DNA from: an uncultured Saprospirales bacterium
GTDB taxonomy: Bacteria > Bacteroidota > Bacteroidia > Chitinophagales > Saprospiraceae
Assembly (NCBI GenBank): GCA_937926355.1
Contig: CALAZP010000251.1
Span: 1-35,550 of the forward strand
Reading direction: 5' to 3'
Length of the DNA: 35,550 nucleotides
Of the stretch, positions 8,513-16,884 are shown piece after piece (the stretch's first letter is position 1; each line of letters starts with the position of its first letter). The notes under the pieces are model-generated. The model was given only the letters and a program-made list of their open reading frames with translations, was not told where the DNA came from and did no database searches. The position numbers and the translations under genes were made by a program.

Positions 8513-8878
8513 TTATTTAAAAAAAAAGATACTTACAATTATTCCTATGAATATGCCAATAATATTAGCAATTAAATCCCACAACTCAAAATACCTCCCC
8601 TCAATTAATCCTCCCTGAATCAATTCAATCCCGAGGCCATACAAGGAACTAAACAAAAAAACAAACCATACTTTGCTTTTCCCATTGATAAAAATAACTT
8701 TCTGACGGTTTGCTAAAAAAGCTAACCCTCCATAAAAAATCAAATGAGCCAACTTATCCAATCCTTCTATCTCAATACTTACAGTCCTCATGGGTTTTAA
8801 AGATAACCAAGTGATTATTACCAACCAACCCATTAACAAGTAAGCCCTTTCAAATAAGACACTAATTATATGATGCAA
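8513..8878 (-). CDS. VanZ-like membrane protein
   Basis: A small integral membrane protein (121 aa) with four hydrophobic segments (about 8-26, 42-56, 69-85 and 100-119). The VanZ-family features are DKLAHLIFYGGLAFLA and the later YGLGIELIQ ... ELWDLIANIIGIFIG. VanZ itself gives low-level teicoplanin resistance; the function of the family at large is unknown. The listed start is a TTG directly after an in-frame TAA; the first ATG (8833, residue 16) would shorten the first membrane helix, so I prefer the TTG. It lies between gcvH (28 bases) and tonB (13 bases) in one operon. From memory, the gcvH-vanZ-tonB order recurs in Bacteroidota. Confidence 0.82.
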   Translation of the reverse strand: MHHIISVLFERAYLLMGWLVIITWLSLKPMRTVSIEIEGLDKLAHLIFYGGLAFLANRQKVIFINGKSKVWFVFLFSSLYGLGIELIQGGLIEGRYFELWDLIANIIGIFIGIIVSIFFFK

Positions 8879-8906
8879 CTTTTAAAAGATATGGTGCACG
8901 CTTCAA

Positions 8907-9299
8907 TTATTCTACCATCTTTTTATAGGACTCATGATCCATAAGTTCATTTACTTCATTAGGATCATTCATACGAATTTTAATAATCCATCCTTTTTCA
9001 TAGGGATCATCATTGATGATGGCAGGATTATCTTGTGCATCCCCATCTATCTCAGGATTAAATTCAATAACAGTTCCACCAACTGGCATAAACAAGTCAC
9101 TTGTAGTTTTTACGGCTTCTACAACACCAAATACTTGATCCTTTGATAAGTCTTCACCTACTGTTTCTACTTCGACATATACAATACTTCCTAATTCACT
9201 TTGGGCAAAATCCGTGATACCTACCAGAGCAGTTCCATCGCCTAGAGGCAAAACCCACTCGTGTTCGTTAGTATATTTGCAATTTTTTGGAAATTCCAT
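8907..9299 (-). CDS. gcvH: Glycine cleavage system H protein
   Basis: Lipoyl carrier protein (130 aa) that shuttles the aminomethyl group from the P protein to the T and L proteins in glycine breakdown. The lipoylated lysine is Lys64 in GVVEAVKTTSDLFMPVGG. The start EFPKNCKYTNEHEW and the C-terminal GWIIKIRMNDPNEVNELMD are typical. No gcvP or gcvT is present here; they must lie elsewhere. It is 10 bases downstream of citrate synthase and so almost surely in the same transcript. H proteins can also act as lipoate donors for 2-oxoacid dehydrogenases, which would give the pairing with a TCA-cycle gene some sense (inference). Confidence 0.97.
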   Translation of the reverse strand: MEFPKNCKYTNEHEWVLPLGDGTALVGITDFAQSELGSIVYVEVETVGEDLSKDQVFGVVEAVKTTSDLFMPVGGTVIEFNPEIDGDAQDNPAIINDDPYEKGWIIKIRMNDPNEVNELMDHESYKKMVE

Positions 9300-9309
9300 T
9301 TGCGCTGTA

Positions 9310-10617
9310 TTAATTATTTTCTACAAAATCTTTGATCCATTTAGTGGTAAGAGATTTTGGTCGCTCTAATGGGAAGCCTAATGCCCGACTCCAACAAAGT
9401 GCAGATAAAACTCCAAGTGCTCTTGATACACCAAATAAAACGGTATAAAACTCGTATTCTTTTAATCCATAATTGACCAATAGTGCTCCTGAATGTGCAT
9501 CTACATTTGGCCATGGGTTTTTTACTTTACCTAAACTTTCCAGAATCGCTGGAACTACCTCAAAAATCTTCCAAACCACCTGTACTATTTCAGAATTGGG
9601 AATATTTTTCTCAGCAAATTCCTTCTGCGCCATAAATCTAGGATCAGGCCTTCTCAATACCGCATGTCCATAACCCGGAATAACTTTGCCATCAGCTAAA
9701 GTCTTTCTAACATACTCCGCAATCTTATTATTTGACGGATTTTGCTCTCCTAAAGCGTCGAGCATTTCCATAATCCATTTGATTACTTCTTGGTTAGCCA
9801 GTCCATGGAGAGGACCAGCTAAAGCATTCATTCCCGCTGCTAAAGAATAGTAAGGATCACTTAAAGTAGACCCCACGAGATGAGTGGTATGTGCAGAAGC
9901 ATTTCCCCCTTCATGATCTGCGTGAATGGTCAAATAAAGCCTCATCAAGGCTTCAAAATTTTCGTCTTTAAAGCCCAACATATGTGCAAAATTCCCAGAC
10001 CAATCTTTGTCGGATGAAGGAGCAATATGATCTCCATTGTGGAATGTTCTCCTATAGATATAAGCGGCAACTTGAGGTAATTTGGCAATTAAATTCATAG
10101 TATCCTCAAATACAGGATCCCAGTATTCGGTTTTAGATATTCCTTCGCCATATTTTTTAGCAAAAATACTATCAGTCTGCATAGCGTTAATAGCCACGGA
10201 AAATTGAGTCATTGGATGAGTACTCGTTGGCAATTGATCCAAAACCTTAAAAACATAAGATGGAACTTGTCCTCTTTTTCTCCACTCCTCTGTCAACCAG
10301 TCTATATCTTCGATCGAAGGAATTTCACCAACCAACATCAGCCAAAAGAGTCCTTCTGGTTTTGGCTCATTTCCATCTACTCCGGCGGGTAATAGTTTTT
10401 TAAGCTCAGGAATAGAATATCCTCTAAACCTAATCCCATCTATTGGGTCTAAGGCTGAAGTCTCCCACACCATCATCTTTATACTTCTTGCTCCTCCATA
10501 GACCTGAGACAAACTTACCTTGTCAATGATTTTATCTCCATTAGAACGGAGCAATTCCTTAATATCTGATTTTAATGCAAGTGACTTCTCGTAGAATTTT
10601 TGTTTTAGGACGTTCAT
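9310..10617 (-). CDS. gltA: Citrate synthase, mitochondrial-like type
   Basis: Condenses acetyl-CoA with oxaloacetate to citrate, the entry step of the TCA cycle (435 aa). The catalytic residues are all in place: the first His in HADHEGGNASAHTTHLVGS (about residue 232), the second in IPGYGHAVLRRPDPR (about 318), and Asp in PNVDAHSGALL (about 372). These stretches, and THPMTQFSVAINAM and AGPLHGLANQEVIKW, are much closer to animal mitochondrial citrate synthase than to the E. coli NADH-sensitive GltA type. This was judged from remembered sequence, not an alignment. It follows a small secreted protein gene by 15 bases and leads into gcvH by 10 bases. Confidence 0.97.
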   Translation of the reverse strand: MNVLKQKFYEKSLALKSDIKELLRSNGDKIIDKVSLSQVYGGARSIKMMVWETSALDPIDGIRFRGYSIPELKKLLPAGVDGNEPKPEGLFWLMLVGEIPSIEDIDWLTEEWRKRGQVPSYVFKVLDQLPTSTHPMTQFSVAINAMQTDSIFAKKYGEGISKTEYWDPVFEDTMNLIAKLPQVAAYIYRRTFHNGDHIAPSSDKDWSGNFAHMLGFKDENFEALMRLYLTIHADHEGGNASAHTTHLVGSTLSDPYYSLAAGMNALAGPLHGLANQEVIKWIMEMLDALGEQNPSNNKIAEYVRKTLADGKVIPGYGHAVLRRPDPRFMAQKEFAEKNIPNSEIVQVVWKIFEVVPAILESLGKVKNPWPNVDAHSGALLVNYGLKEYEFYTVLFGVSRALGVLSALCWSRALGFPLERPKSLTTKWIKDFVENN

Positions 10618-10632
10618 TATATTTGTTTTGGG

Positions 10633-11049
10633 TTACAGGTGTTTCCAAGCATTAATTAGTTGACTCATTTCCTCCTTACTTAAAAGTTTACCATGAGCAC
10701 TATTGATATAATTCTCAAAAAAAACATCTTTAGGTATGATCAGGTTTTTGTGTTTTTCTCTTTGTCCTTCTTCTAAAATCTGATTTATGGTTTTATGCAT
10801 GTCATAGTAAAGGGCTGATACTTTTAAAAATTCAGATACCTCCTTTTTATCCGAAACAACCCATTCCTCTTCGGCCATTCTCTTAGACTGCGTCAAAATA
10901 GCTTCTACTTTCTGTAATTGAGCTTTACTTAAATCTAATGCCTGATCTAATGACCTTCGCTCTTTCTTGACTTTATAGTCAAATGAGAACACTTGACCAA
11001 CAGCTATTTGACTTACCAATAAAAAGAATAACAAATAAATAAAGTGCAT
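10633..11049 (-). CDS. Small secreted protein of unknown function
   Basis: A 138 aa protein not recognised. It has a signal peptide (MHFIYLLFFLLVSQIAVGQ), and the mature part is short, charged and probably all-helical: Leu/Lys/Glu-rich with LDLSKAQLQKVEAILTQ and VSEFLKVSALYYDMHKTINQ. No cysteine, metal motif or membrane segment is seen after the signal, so a soluble periplasmic protein is likely. It is the first gene of the operon that continues into citrate synthase 15 bases on. The helical hairpin character recalls periplasmic Spy/CpxP-like proteins, but there is no LTxxQ motif and I do not claim it. Confidence 0.7.
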   Translation of the reverse strand: MHFIYLLFFLLVSQIAVGQVFSFDYKVKKERRSLDQALDLSKAQLQKVEAILTQSKRMAEEEWVVSDKKEVSEFLKVSALYYDMHKTINQILEEGQREKHKNLIIPKDVFFENYINSAHGKLLSKEEMSQLINAWKHL

Positions 11050-11140
11050 TAGGAAGTTATTTTTTTAAGATAGGCTAAAATACAATTTTTTCTTTCTCCT
11101 TTTTTTTACATATTGAATTTTAAATAAGAAATTAATTGGA

Positions 11141-11737
11141 ATGTTTGAAATAGAGCAAGTACTAGTAAGTGACGCCATTTTTGAAGAAAAGTTTCACTGT
11201 AATTTAAACGCGTGTAAAGGAGCTTGTTGTATAGAGGGGGATTACGGCGCGCCACTAGAAACCTCTGAGTTGCACCAATTGGAAGAACTTTACCCTTTAA
11301 TAGAACCTTATCTGAGTTCAGAAGGTAAAAATGCTATTAGCGAACAAGGTTTCTTCACCTTTTATAAAGAAGATCAATCCTTTGGCACTCCTTTAATTAA
11401 TGGCGGTGCATGTGCTTACGTTACTTTCAAAGATGGAGTCGCTCAATGTGGAATTGAAAAGGCATATCTCGATAAAAAAATAAATTTTAAAAAACCGATA
11501 TCTTGCCATTTATATCCTATCAGGGTGTCTCACCTCAAAAAATCTGGGCAAGAAGCTATCAATTACGACGAATGGAGTATTTGTAAAGATGCATGCTCCT
11601 TAGGCAAGGAAATGAAACTGCCCGTTTACCAATTTCTAAAAGAAGCCATTACTAGAAAATTCGGACAAAGTTTTTTTCAGGCTCTTGATGACGTGTATCA
11701 TTCTTATTTTAAGAACGAGGAGCATCCAGAGAAATAA
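11141..11737 (+). CDS. DUF3109 family cysteine-rich protein
   Basis: A 198 aa cytoplasmic protein of the DUF3109 family, common in Bacteroidota, with no known function. It is rich in cysteine: Cys20, 25, 29 and 30 in HCNLNACKGACC, then GGACAYVTF, GVAQCGIEKA, PISCHLYPIRV and SICKDACSLGK. The spacing resembles zinc- or iron-sulfur-binding proteins such as the YkgJ-type CxxCxxCC families (inference). No signal peptide or membrane segment is seen. It is a single gene, divergent from the gltA operon by 91 bases; the intergenic DNA is T-rich but shows no clear TAnnTTTG box. A hairpin starts immediately past its stop but carries its U-run on the other strand. Confidence 0.8.
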   Translation: MFEIEQVLVSDAIFEEKFHCNLNACKGACCIEGDYGAPLETSELHQLEELYPLIEPYLSSEGKNAISEQGFFTFYKEDQSFGTPLINGGACAYVTFKDGVAQCGIEKAYLDKKINFKKPISCHLYPIRVSHLKKSGQEAINYDEWSICKDACSLGKEMKLPVYQFLKEAITRKFGQSFFQALDDVYHSYFKNEEHPEK

Positions 11738-11738
11738 A

Positions 11739-11766
11739 AAGGCCAATACTTTCTTGTATTGACCTT
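11739..11766 (-). terminator. Terminator-like hairpin reading leftwards, probably for hsp20
   Basis: An 11-base stem with one C/A mismatch (AAGGCCAATAC / GTATTGACCTT) and a 6-base loop. On the minus strand it is followed by TTTTTATTTC. The nearest minus-strand gene is hsp20, 142 bases away, so the hsp20 message would have a long 3' end. It abuts the stop of the plus-strand DUF3109 gene and could serve both. Confidence 0.6.
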
Positions 11767-11794
11767 CAAAACACCTAAAACCCTATTAATCAAT

Positions 11795-11831
11795 AATTTG
11801 TATTTATGCCATTGGCAATAATTTACAAATT
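11795..11831. repeat. Imperfect inverted repeat in the hsp20 3' region
   Basis: AATTTGTA (11795-11802) pairs with TACAAATT (11824-11831), and inside it GCC/GGC around ATT forms a weak inner stem. Part of a run of three inverted repeats between the DUF3109 and hsp20 genes. Confidence 0.4.
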
Positions 11832-11862
11832 GCTATTCAAAATAAGATTTTTAGCGTGTTTA

Positions 11863-11879
11863 GACAATATCTTATTGTC
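11863..11879. repeat. Perfect 7-base hairpin in the hsp20 3' region
   Basis: GACAATA / TATTGTC with a 3-base loop, 30 bases past the hsp20 stop. No U-run follows on either strand, so it is not a classic terminator; it might stabilise the message end. Confidence 0.45.
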
Positions 11880-11908
11880 ATAGTTACCTTAACTAAAAGT
11901 GGTTTGAA

Positions 11909-12337
11909 TTACGCAACGCTTATTAATTTAGGCTTTTCTGCCGCCTTCTTTGAAATGGTAATCCTTAAGATACCCTCCTCATAATTTGCTTTTATCCCAT
12001 TTACATCCACATAGTTTGGTAATTCGAAAACCCTATTATAACTAATATGACCAAACTCCCTTCTTAAAAAACGATGATTTTCATTGACCTCAATTTTCTT
12101 TTCAGCTTTGATTACTAATTTTTCTCCCTCAGCTTTGATCTCAATATCCTTTTTCTCAAGTCCTGGAATGGCCAACTCAAAAACTAAATTGTTATCGTCT
12201 TCAATAATATTGGTTGGAACCTCCCCAGAACCAGTTGCTGGATGATCATGGAAGAAGTCGTTTAAAAACAAGTCAAAAACGGATGGTTGATTGCGATTAA
12301 CTGTAGTAAAAGCAGGATTAATTCTAGATAATTTCAT
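11909..12337 (-). CDS. Small heat shock protein, Hsp20/alpha-crystallin family
   Basis: ATP-independent holdase chaperone (142 aa) that binds unfolding proteins and forms large oligomers. The alpha-crystallin domain covers about residues 38-132: NIIEDDNNLVFELAIPGLEK, the variable loop with HRFLRREFGHISYNRVFELP, and the hallmark region NGIKANYEEGILRITI. The N-terminus is short, with the usual FDLFLNDFF stretch. The C-terminal tail ends PKLISVA, a weak form of the I-x-I/V motif. It is a single gene; no CIRCE element or recognisable heat-shock promoter was seen in the 111 bases upstream, which hold the GH3 terminator. Confidence 0.93.
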   Translation of the reverse strand: MKLSRINPAFTTVNRNQPSVFDLFLNDFFHDHPATGSGEVPTNIIEDDNNLVFELAIPGLEKKDIEIKAEGEKLVIKAEKKIEVNENHRFLRREFGHISYNRVFELPNYVDVNGIKANYEEGILRITISKKAAEKPKLISVA

Positions 12338-12405
12338 GATGTATATTTTTTATGGTTACATCAATACTTTATCAAGCCCCGTACCAATCCAAATAAATTG
12401 CCAAA

Positions 12406-12435
12406 ATGGCACTCAATTTCTTATTTGAGTGCCAT
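12406..12435 (-). terminator. Terminator hairpin after the GH3-family gene
   Basis: A perfect 11-base stem, ATGGCACTCAA / TTGAGTGCCAT, with an 8-base loop, starting 13 bases past the GH3 stop. On the minus strand it is followed by TTTTGGCAATTTATTT, an interrupted U-run, so termination may be partial. Confidence 0.7.
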
Positions 12436-12448
12436 AATGTCATTATTT

Positions 12449-13972
12449 TTACTTCTTTGTTGTATAATTAATAATTTCATCGACATATTGTCGGTCGTTT
12501 GCTAATCGTGGTACTTTATGTTGGCCTCCATATTTGCCTCTTTTTTTCATCCAGGTTTCAAACCCGCCAGAGGGAATAACAACTAACTCCAATTGTCTTA
12601 GGGCCATACTTTGATATCGTTTGGCATCATAATCTGAATTTAGAATTCTCATATTTTGGTCTAGCAAAAAAGCAAATTCTTCTGTATTTGGCTCTTTACC
12701 AACAAATTCAATTAACCATTGATGAGCGCCATTTTTTCCATTTTTCATAAATATTGGTCCAACAGTATAATCCTTGACCAATACCCCTAAACCTTTACTG
12801 GTCAAATCGATAGCACGATCTGTATTTTCAACGATCACCTCCTCACCAAAAACATTGATAAATTGCTTAGTTCTTCCAGATATAGTTATTTTGTATGGCT
12901 TGGTACTGGTAAACTTAACCGTATCGCCGAGCATAAACCTCCAAAGACCTGCAATAGTACTGATTACCATTACATAGTTTTTTCCCTCCTCCACCGCCTC
13001 CAGCGGAAGCGTATCTTTCACTCCTTTAAAGTAATGATCTAATGGAATAAATTCGTAATAAATACCATTTTGTGTCAATAACAGTAAATCGTGGTCATCC
13101 GCTGAAATCTTGGTAGCAAAATACCCTTCTGTAGCATTATATACTTCGTGGTATTTCACCGATGGAGAAGGAAAATATTTTTCAAACTGTTTTCTATATG
13201 GCAAAAAACTAACCCCTCCATGAAAATAAACTTGGAATTTAGGCCATACCTCAAGCATGTTTTCTTTACCACTAATCATTAAAATTTTTTCAAAAAGTAG
13301 AACGGTCCAAGTAGGAACTCCCGCAATCATTACTACGTCTTCTTGTTTGACTGCCGCCTGTGCAAATCTTTCAATTTTCTCATCCCAATCCGCTAAAAGT
13401 GCGGTTTCAACATCAGGAGTAAAAAAAGGTCTACCAATAGAAGGTAGATGATACATCATAATAGCAGACACATCACCTATTTTACTTTTCTGATAAGCTT
13501 CAAAAGGATATAAACTACCACCCATTATCATACTGTGATTTTGCATCAAACTAGCCTTTTCAAAATAATGGTAAAATAAAGCCATAGAATCCCTAGAGCC
13601 TTTCATATGACAATCTCTAAGACTTCGCATACTAACTGGAATGAATTTGCTCTGATCAGTTGTAGTTCCTGAAGACTTGGCAAACCATTTAATTCTTCCT
13701 GGCCAAAGAACTCCGCGCTCACCGTGCATCATTCTTTGAATATATGGCTTGAGAGAATCGTAATCTTGCAGAGGGACATTGCGAGTGAAGTCCTCATAAG
13801 TTTTGATTGCTCTATAACGATGCAGCTTTCCCCATTCTGTATCCTTTGCAGAATTTATTAGGGAGTGGAAAACCTCTGATTGAACATCAATGGGATGGTT
13901 TGCAGCATAAATGATCCTATTGTACCTCTGTCTAAAATAGGCCCTAAAAAATAAATTGACCAATTTGCGCAT
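12449..13972 (-). CDS. GH3-family acyl-adenylating protein
   Basis: A 507 aa protein of the GH3 family, named after plant enzymes that adenylate hormones such as auxin and jasmonate and join them to amino acids. It belongs to the ANL adenylating superfamily. Visible signatures: WFAKSSGTTTDQSKFIPVS (the ATP-phosphate loop, about 97-115), YHEVYNATEGYFA (the E-G adenine motif, about 278-290), and YVMVISTIAGLWRFMLGDTV (about 327-346), typical of GH3. Bacteroidota commonly carry such a gene; its substrate in bacteria is not known. It has its own promoter inside the 3' end of uvrA and its own terminator, so it is expressed apart from the upstream operon. Confidence 0.88.
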   Translation of the reverse strand: MRKLVNLFFRAYFRQRYNRIIYAANHPIDVQSEVFHSLINSAKDTEWGKLHRYRAIKTYEDFTRNVPLQDYDSLKPYIQRMMHGERGVLWPGRIKWFAKSSGTTTDQSKFIPVSMRSLRDCHMKGSRDSMALFYHYFEKASLMQNHSMIMGGSLYPFEAYQKSKIGDVSAIMMYHLPSIGRPFFTPDVETALLADWDEKIERFAQAAVKQEDVVMIAGVPTWTVLLFEKILMISGKENMLEVWPKFQVYFHGGVSFLPYRKQFEKYFPSPSVKYHEVYNATEGYFATKISADDHDLLLLTQNGIYYEFIPLDHYFKGVKDTLPLEAVEEGKNYVMVISTIAGLWRFMLGDTVKFTSTKPYKITISGRTKQFINVFGEEVIVENTDRAIDLTSKGLGVLVKDYTVGPIFMKNGKNGAHQWLIEFVGKEPNTEEFAFLLDQNMRILNSDYDAKRYQSMALRQLELVVIPSGGFETWMKKRGKYGGQHKVPRLANDRQYVDEIINYTTKK

Positions 13973-14004
13973 ACTCGATAATTACCAAAATTAATGGTAA
14001 GAAT

Positions 14005-14033
14005 CAAATATACAAAGAAAAACGGCTAGTCAA
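14005..14033 (-). promoter_or_regulatory. Predicted GH3-family gene promoter
   Basis: On the minus strand: TTG (14033-14031), an 18-base spacer and TATATTTG (14012-14005). It fits the Bacteroidota consensus well. The -33 element is inside the last codons of uvrA, and the start point would be about 25 bases before the GH3 ATG. Confidence 0.6.
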
Positions 14034-16876
14034 CTGAGCTCTTTAGCCAAAAACGGTGCAGTGTATCCCATTTGAGAGGCAACTACTTTTTCGGGAGTTC
14101 CGCTTACTACAATTTGGCCTCCTCTATGCCCCCCTTCAGGTCCCATGTCAACAATAAAATCAGCCATTTTAATAACGTCTAGGTTGTGTTCTATAATCAT
14201 AATGGTGTTGCCTTTGTCAACCAATCGATTAATCACCTCTAAAAGTTGCAAAATGTCTTGGAAATGTAATCCTGTTGTAGGTTCATCTAAAATATATAGC
14301 GTATTGCCCGTATCCTTCTTGGACAATTCCTCCGCTAATTTAACCCGTTGGGCCTCTCCTCCAGAAAGGGTAGTCGCTTGTTGGCCTAATGTAATATACC
14401 CCAAGCCCACTTCGTGAAGCGTTTTTAATTTTCTAAATATTTTGGGTATCCCTTCAAAGAAGTTTACCGCCTCAGCAACAGACATGGATAATACGTCACT
14501 TATAGATTTACCTTTATAAAGTATTTCCAATGTTTCTCTATTATATCTCCTACCAAAACACTTTTCGCATTCTACTTGCACATCTGGCAAAAAATTCATT
14601 TCAATAACACGTAATCCTGAACCTCCGCATTCTTCACATCGCCCCCCTTTTACGTTAAAAGAAAATCTCCCAGATTTATAACCCCGAATCTTAGCCTCTG
14701 GAATTTCCGCAAAAAGATTTCTAATCTCTGTAAAAACTCCAGTATAAGTGGCTGGATTTGATCTTGGAGTTCTGCCAATAGGACTCTGGTCAATCTCTAT
14801 TACCTTGTCTAGGTGTTCCAATCCTTCAATAGTTTGGTAAGCCAACGGTTTCTTAATACTCTTGTAGAAATGCTGTCTAAGTATGGGATAGAGGGTTTCG
14901 TTAATAAGCGTAGATTTTCCACTTCCCGACACCCCAGTAATACAAGTCAGTGTTCCTAATGGAATCGTCACATCTACCTTTTTTAGGTTATTACCACTGG
15001 CACCTTTTAACTGCAAGAAAAGTCCATTTCCTGTTCTCCTTTTATCCGGAATTTGCAATTCCTTTGTGCCATTAAGATATTCGGCAGTTGCTGAACTAGA
15101 TTGTATAAATGAGGCCGGCGGCCCCTCAGCAACAATTTCTCCACCGAATTGACCCGCACCTGGCCCCATGTCAATTATATAATCAGCAGCCAACATAATA
15201 TCCTTGTCGTGCTCTACCACTAAAACTGAATTACCTATATCCGTTAATGCTCTGAGTGCCTCAATTAATTTTTGATTGTCTCTTTGATGAAGCCCAATAC
15301 TAGGTTCATCCAAAATATAAGTGATACCTGTCAATTGAGAACCAATTTGCGTAGCCAATCTAATCCTTTGAGCTTCTCCCCCAGAAAGAGTTCTTGCAGG
15401 CCTATTTAAGCTTAAATAATCCAATCCAACATGAAGTAAAAATCCAATCCTCAATTTAATTTCCTTAATAATTTCCGATGCAATAATCTTTTTGCGATCT
15501 GGAAGTGATTGTTCTATATCTTCAATTTTGACCAGCAACTCATTAATGTCACTTTCAGCTAAATGACCAATATGGAAATTGGCAATTTTAAAGTGTAATG
15601 CCTCCTTTTTCAATCTATATCCCTGACATTCTTGACAGGTATCAACGCTCATAAAATCTTCTGCGAATGAGCGGACTTTCTCAGAGCCACTATCTTCATA
15701 CCAGTATTTTAACATTTTAAGAAGGCCGTCATACCCAATGTTTTTGGTATAGTCACTTCTCTTTGAAAATCCACCGTATAATATGGCATTAAGACCAGCC
15801 TCTGGAATCTCTTTAATAGGTGTTGAAAAATTAAACTTATACGCCTTAGCAATAGCCCTAATCCTTTTAAAATTATCATTATCTCTAACCTCTCCTAAGG
15901 GAACAATACCCTCCTCGTTAATGGACTTTGTATAATCGGGAATCACCTTTTCTAAATCTACCTTATTAACATTACCCAATCCTCCACATTCTGGACAAGC
16001 GCCATAAGGAGAGTTAAAAGAAAAAGTATTGGGAGAAGGAGCTTCATAAGATATACCTGACTCTGCATCCATCAAATGTGTACTGAACAAAAATACATTG
16101 TCACTATCTGGATCAGCTATCCCCAGCATACCATTACCCAATTTAAGAGCCGTCACCATAGAATTACTCAATCGTTCTAACTTGCTATCTGTAATGGTCA
16201 AGCGATCAACTACCAATTCAATATCATGGGTTTTGTATCTATCCACCTGAAGCCCAGGTTCCAAATTCAATAAAGTGCCATCCACTCTAACTTTTGTATA
16301 ACCCTGTCTCATCATTTGATCGAAAAGCTCGCGATAATGGCCTTTACGTCCTCTAATCAGGGGAGCCAGCATTATTATTTTTTTATGGAGAAATTGCGAG
16401 CTAATTTCCTCCAACATTTGCTTTTCGGAATACTGTACCATTTTCTGACCAGTAATATGGGAATAAGCGTCCCCAACTCTGGCAAAAAGCAGTCTTAAAA
16501 AATCATAAATTTCTGTCACCGTTCCTACGGTAGAGCGAGGGTTTCTTCCGGTAGTTTTTTGTTCAATAGAAATAACTGGGCTTAAACCTTCAATTTGCTC
16601 TACATCCGGTCTTTCCATGTCTCCGATAAACTGCCGAGCATAAGCGGAAAAGGTCTCCATATATCTCCTCTGCCCCTCAGCGTAAATAGTGTCGAATGCT
16701 AGTGAGGATTTGCCACTACCACTGAGACCTGTAATTACAACCAATTGGTGCCTGGGGATGTTAACATCAATGTCTTTTAGGTTGTGTTCGCGAGCTCCAA
16801 TTACTGTAATATGCGAAGGACCTCCACTTTCCAATTCAATGTCCCCTACTTTAAATTCTTCTGTACGCTCTTCCAA
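14030..16876 (-). CDS. uvrA: Excinuclease ABC subunit A (UvrA)
   Basis: DNA-damage sensor ATPase of nucleotide excision repair (948 aa, normal length), which loads UvrB at lesions. Two ABC ATPase modules: Walker A GLSGSGKSS (50-58) with signature LSGGEAQRIRLA (about 490-502), and Walker A GVSGSGKST (about 650) with LSGGEAQRVKLA (about 837). Zinc-binding cysteines are seen at CPECGG (about 295), CQECQG (about 410) and the C-terminal zinc finger CEECGGSG ... CEKCFGRR (about 747-775). It starts at TTG: an in-frame TAA lies five codons upstream and no ATG occurs before the first Walker motif region is passed. It follows pnp by eight bases, so it is third in an mqnC-pnp-uvrA transcript. Confidence 0.97.
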   Translation of the reverse strand: MEERTEEFKVGDIELESGGPSHITVIGAREHNLKDIDVNIPRHQLVVITGLSGSGKSSLAFDTIYAEGQRRYMETFSAYARQFIGDMERPDVEQIEGLSPVISIEQKTTGRNPRSTVGTVTEIYDFLRLLFARVGDAYSHITGQKMVQYSEKQMLEEISSQFLHKKIIMLAPLIRGRKGHYRELFDQMMRQGYTKVRVDGTLLNLEPGLQVDRYKTHDIELVVDRLTITDSKLERLSNSMVTALKLGNGMLGIADPDSDNVFLFSTHLMDAESGISYEAPSPNTFSFNSPYGACPECGGLGNVNKVDLEKVIPDYTKSINEEGIVPLGEVRDNDNFKRIRAIAKAYKFNFSTPIKEIPEAGLNAILYGGFSKRSDYTKNIGYDGLLKMLKYWYEDSGSEKVRSFAEDFMSVDTCQECQGYRLKKEALHFKIANFHIGHLAESDINELLVKIEDIEQSLPDRKKIIASEIIKEIKLRIGFLLHVGLDYLSLNRPARTLSGGEAQRIRLATQIGSQLTGITYILDEPSIGLHQRDNQKLIEALRALTDIGNSVLVVEHDKDIMLAADYIIDMGPGAGQFGGEIVAEGPPASFIQSSSATAEYLNGTKELQIPDKRRTGNGLFLQLKGASGNNLKKVDVTIPLGTLTCITGVSGSGKSTLINETLYPILRQHFYKSIKKPLAYQTIEGLEHLDKVIEIDQSPIGRTPRSNPATYTGVFTEIRNLFAEIPEAKIRGYKSGRFSFNVKGGRCEECGGSGLRVIEMNFLPDVQVECEKCFGRRYNRETLEILYKGKSISDVLSMSVAEAVNFFEGIPKIFRKLKTLHEVGLGYITLGQQATTLSGGEAQRVKLAEELSKKDTGNTLYILDEPTTGLHFQDILQLLEVINRLVDKGNTIMIIEHNLDVIKMADFIVDMGPEGGHRGGQIVVSGTPEKVVASQMGYTAPFLAKELS

Positions 16877-16884
16877 AACAATTG

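Noticed and set aside
9271..9280. TATATTTG promoter-like box on the plus strand
   Set aside because: It lies inside gcvH and points towards citrate synthase antisense; no plus-strand gene follows.
13982..14000. TTACCA/TGGTAA hairpin as uvrA terminator
   Set aside because: Six AT-rich pairs with no T-run after it; it lies at the expected GH3 transcription start instead.
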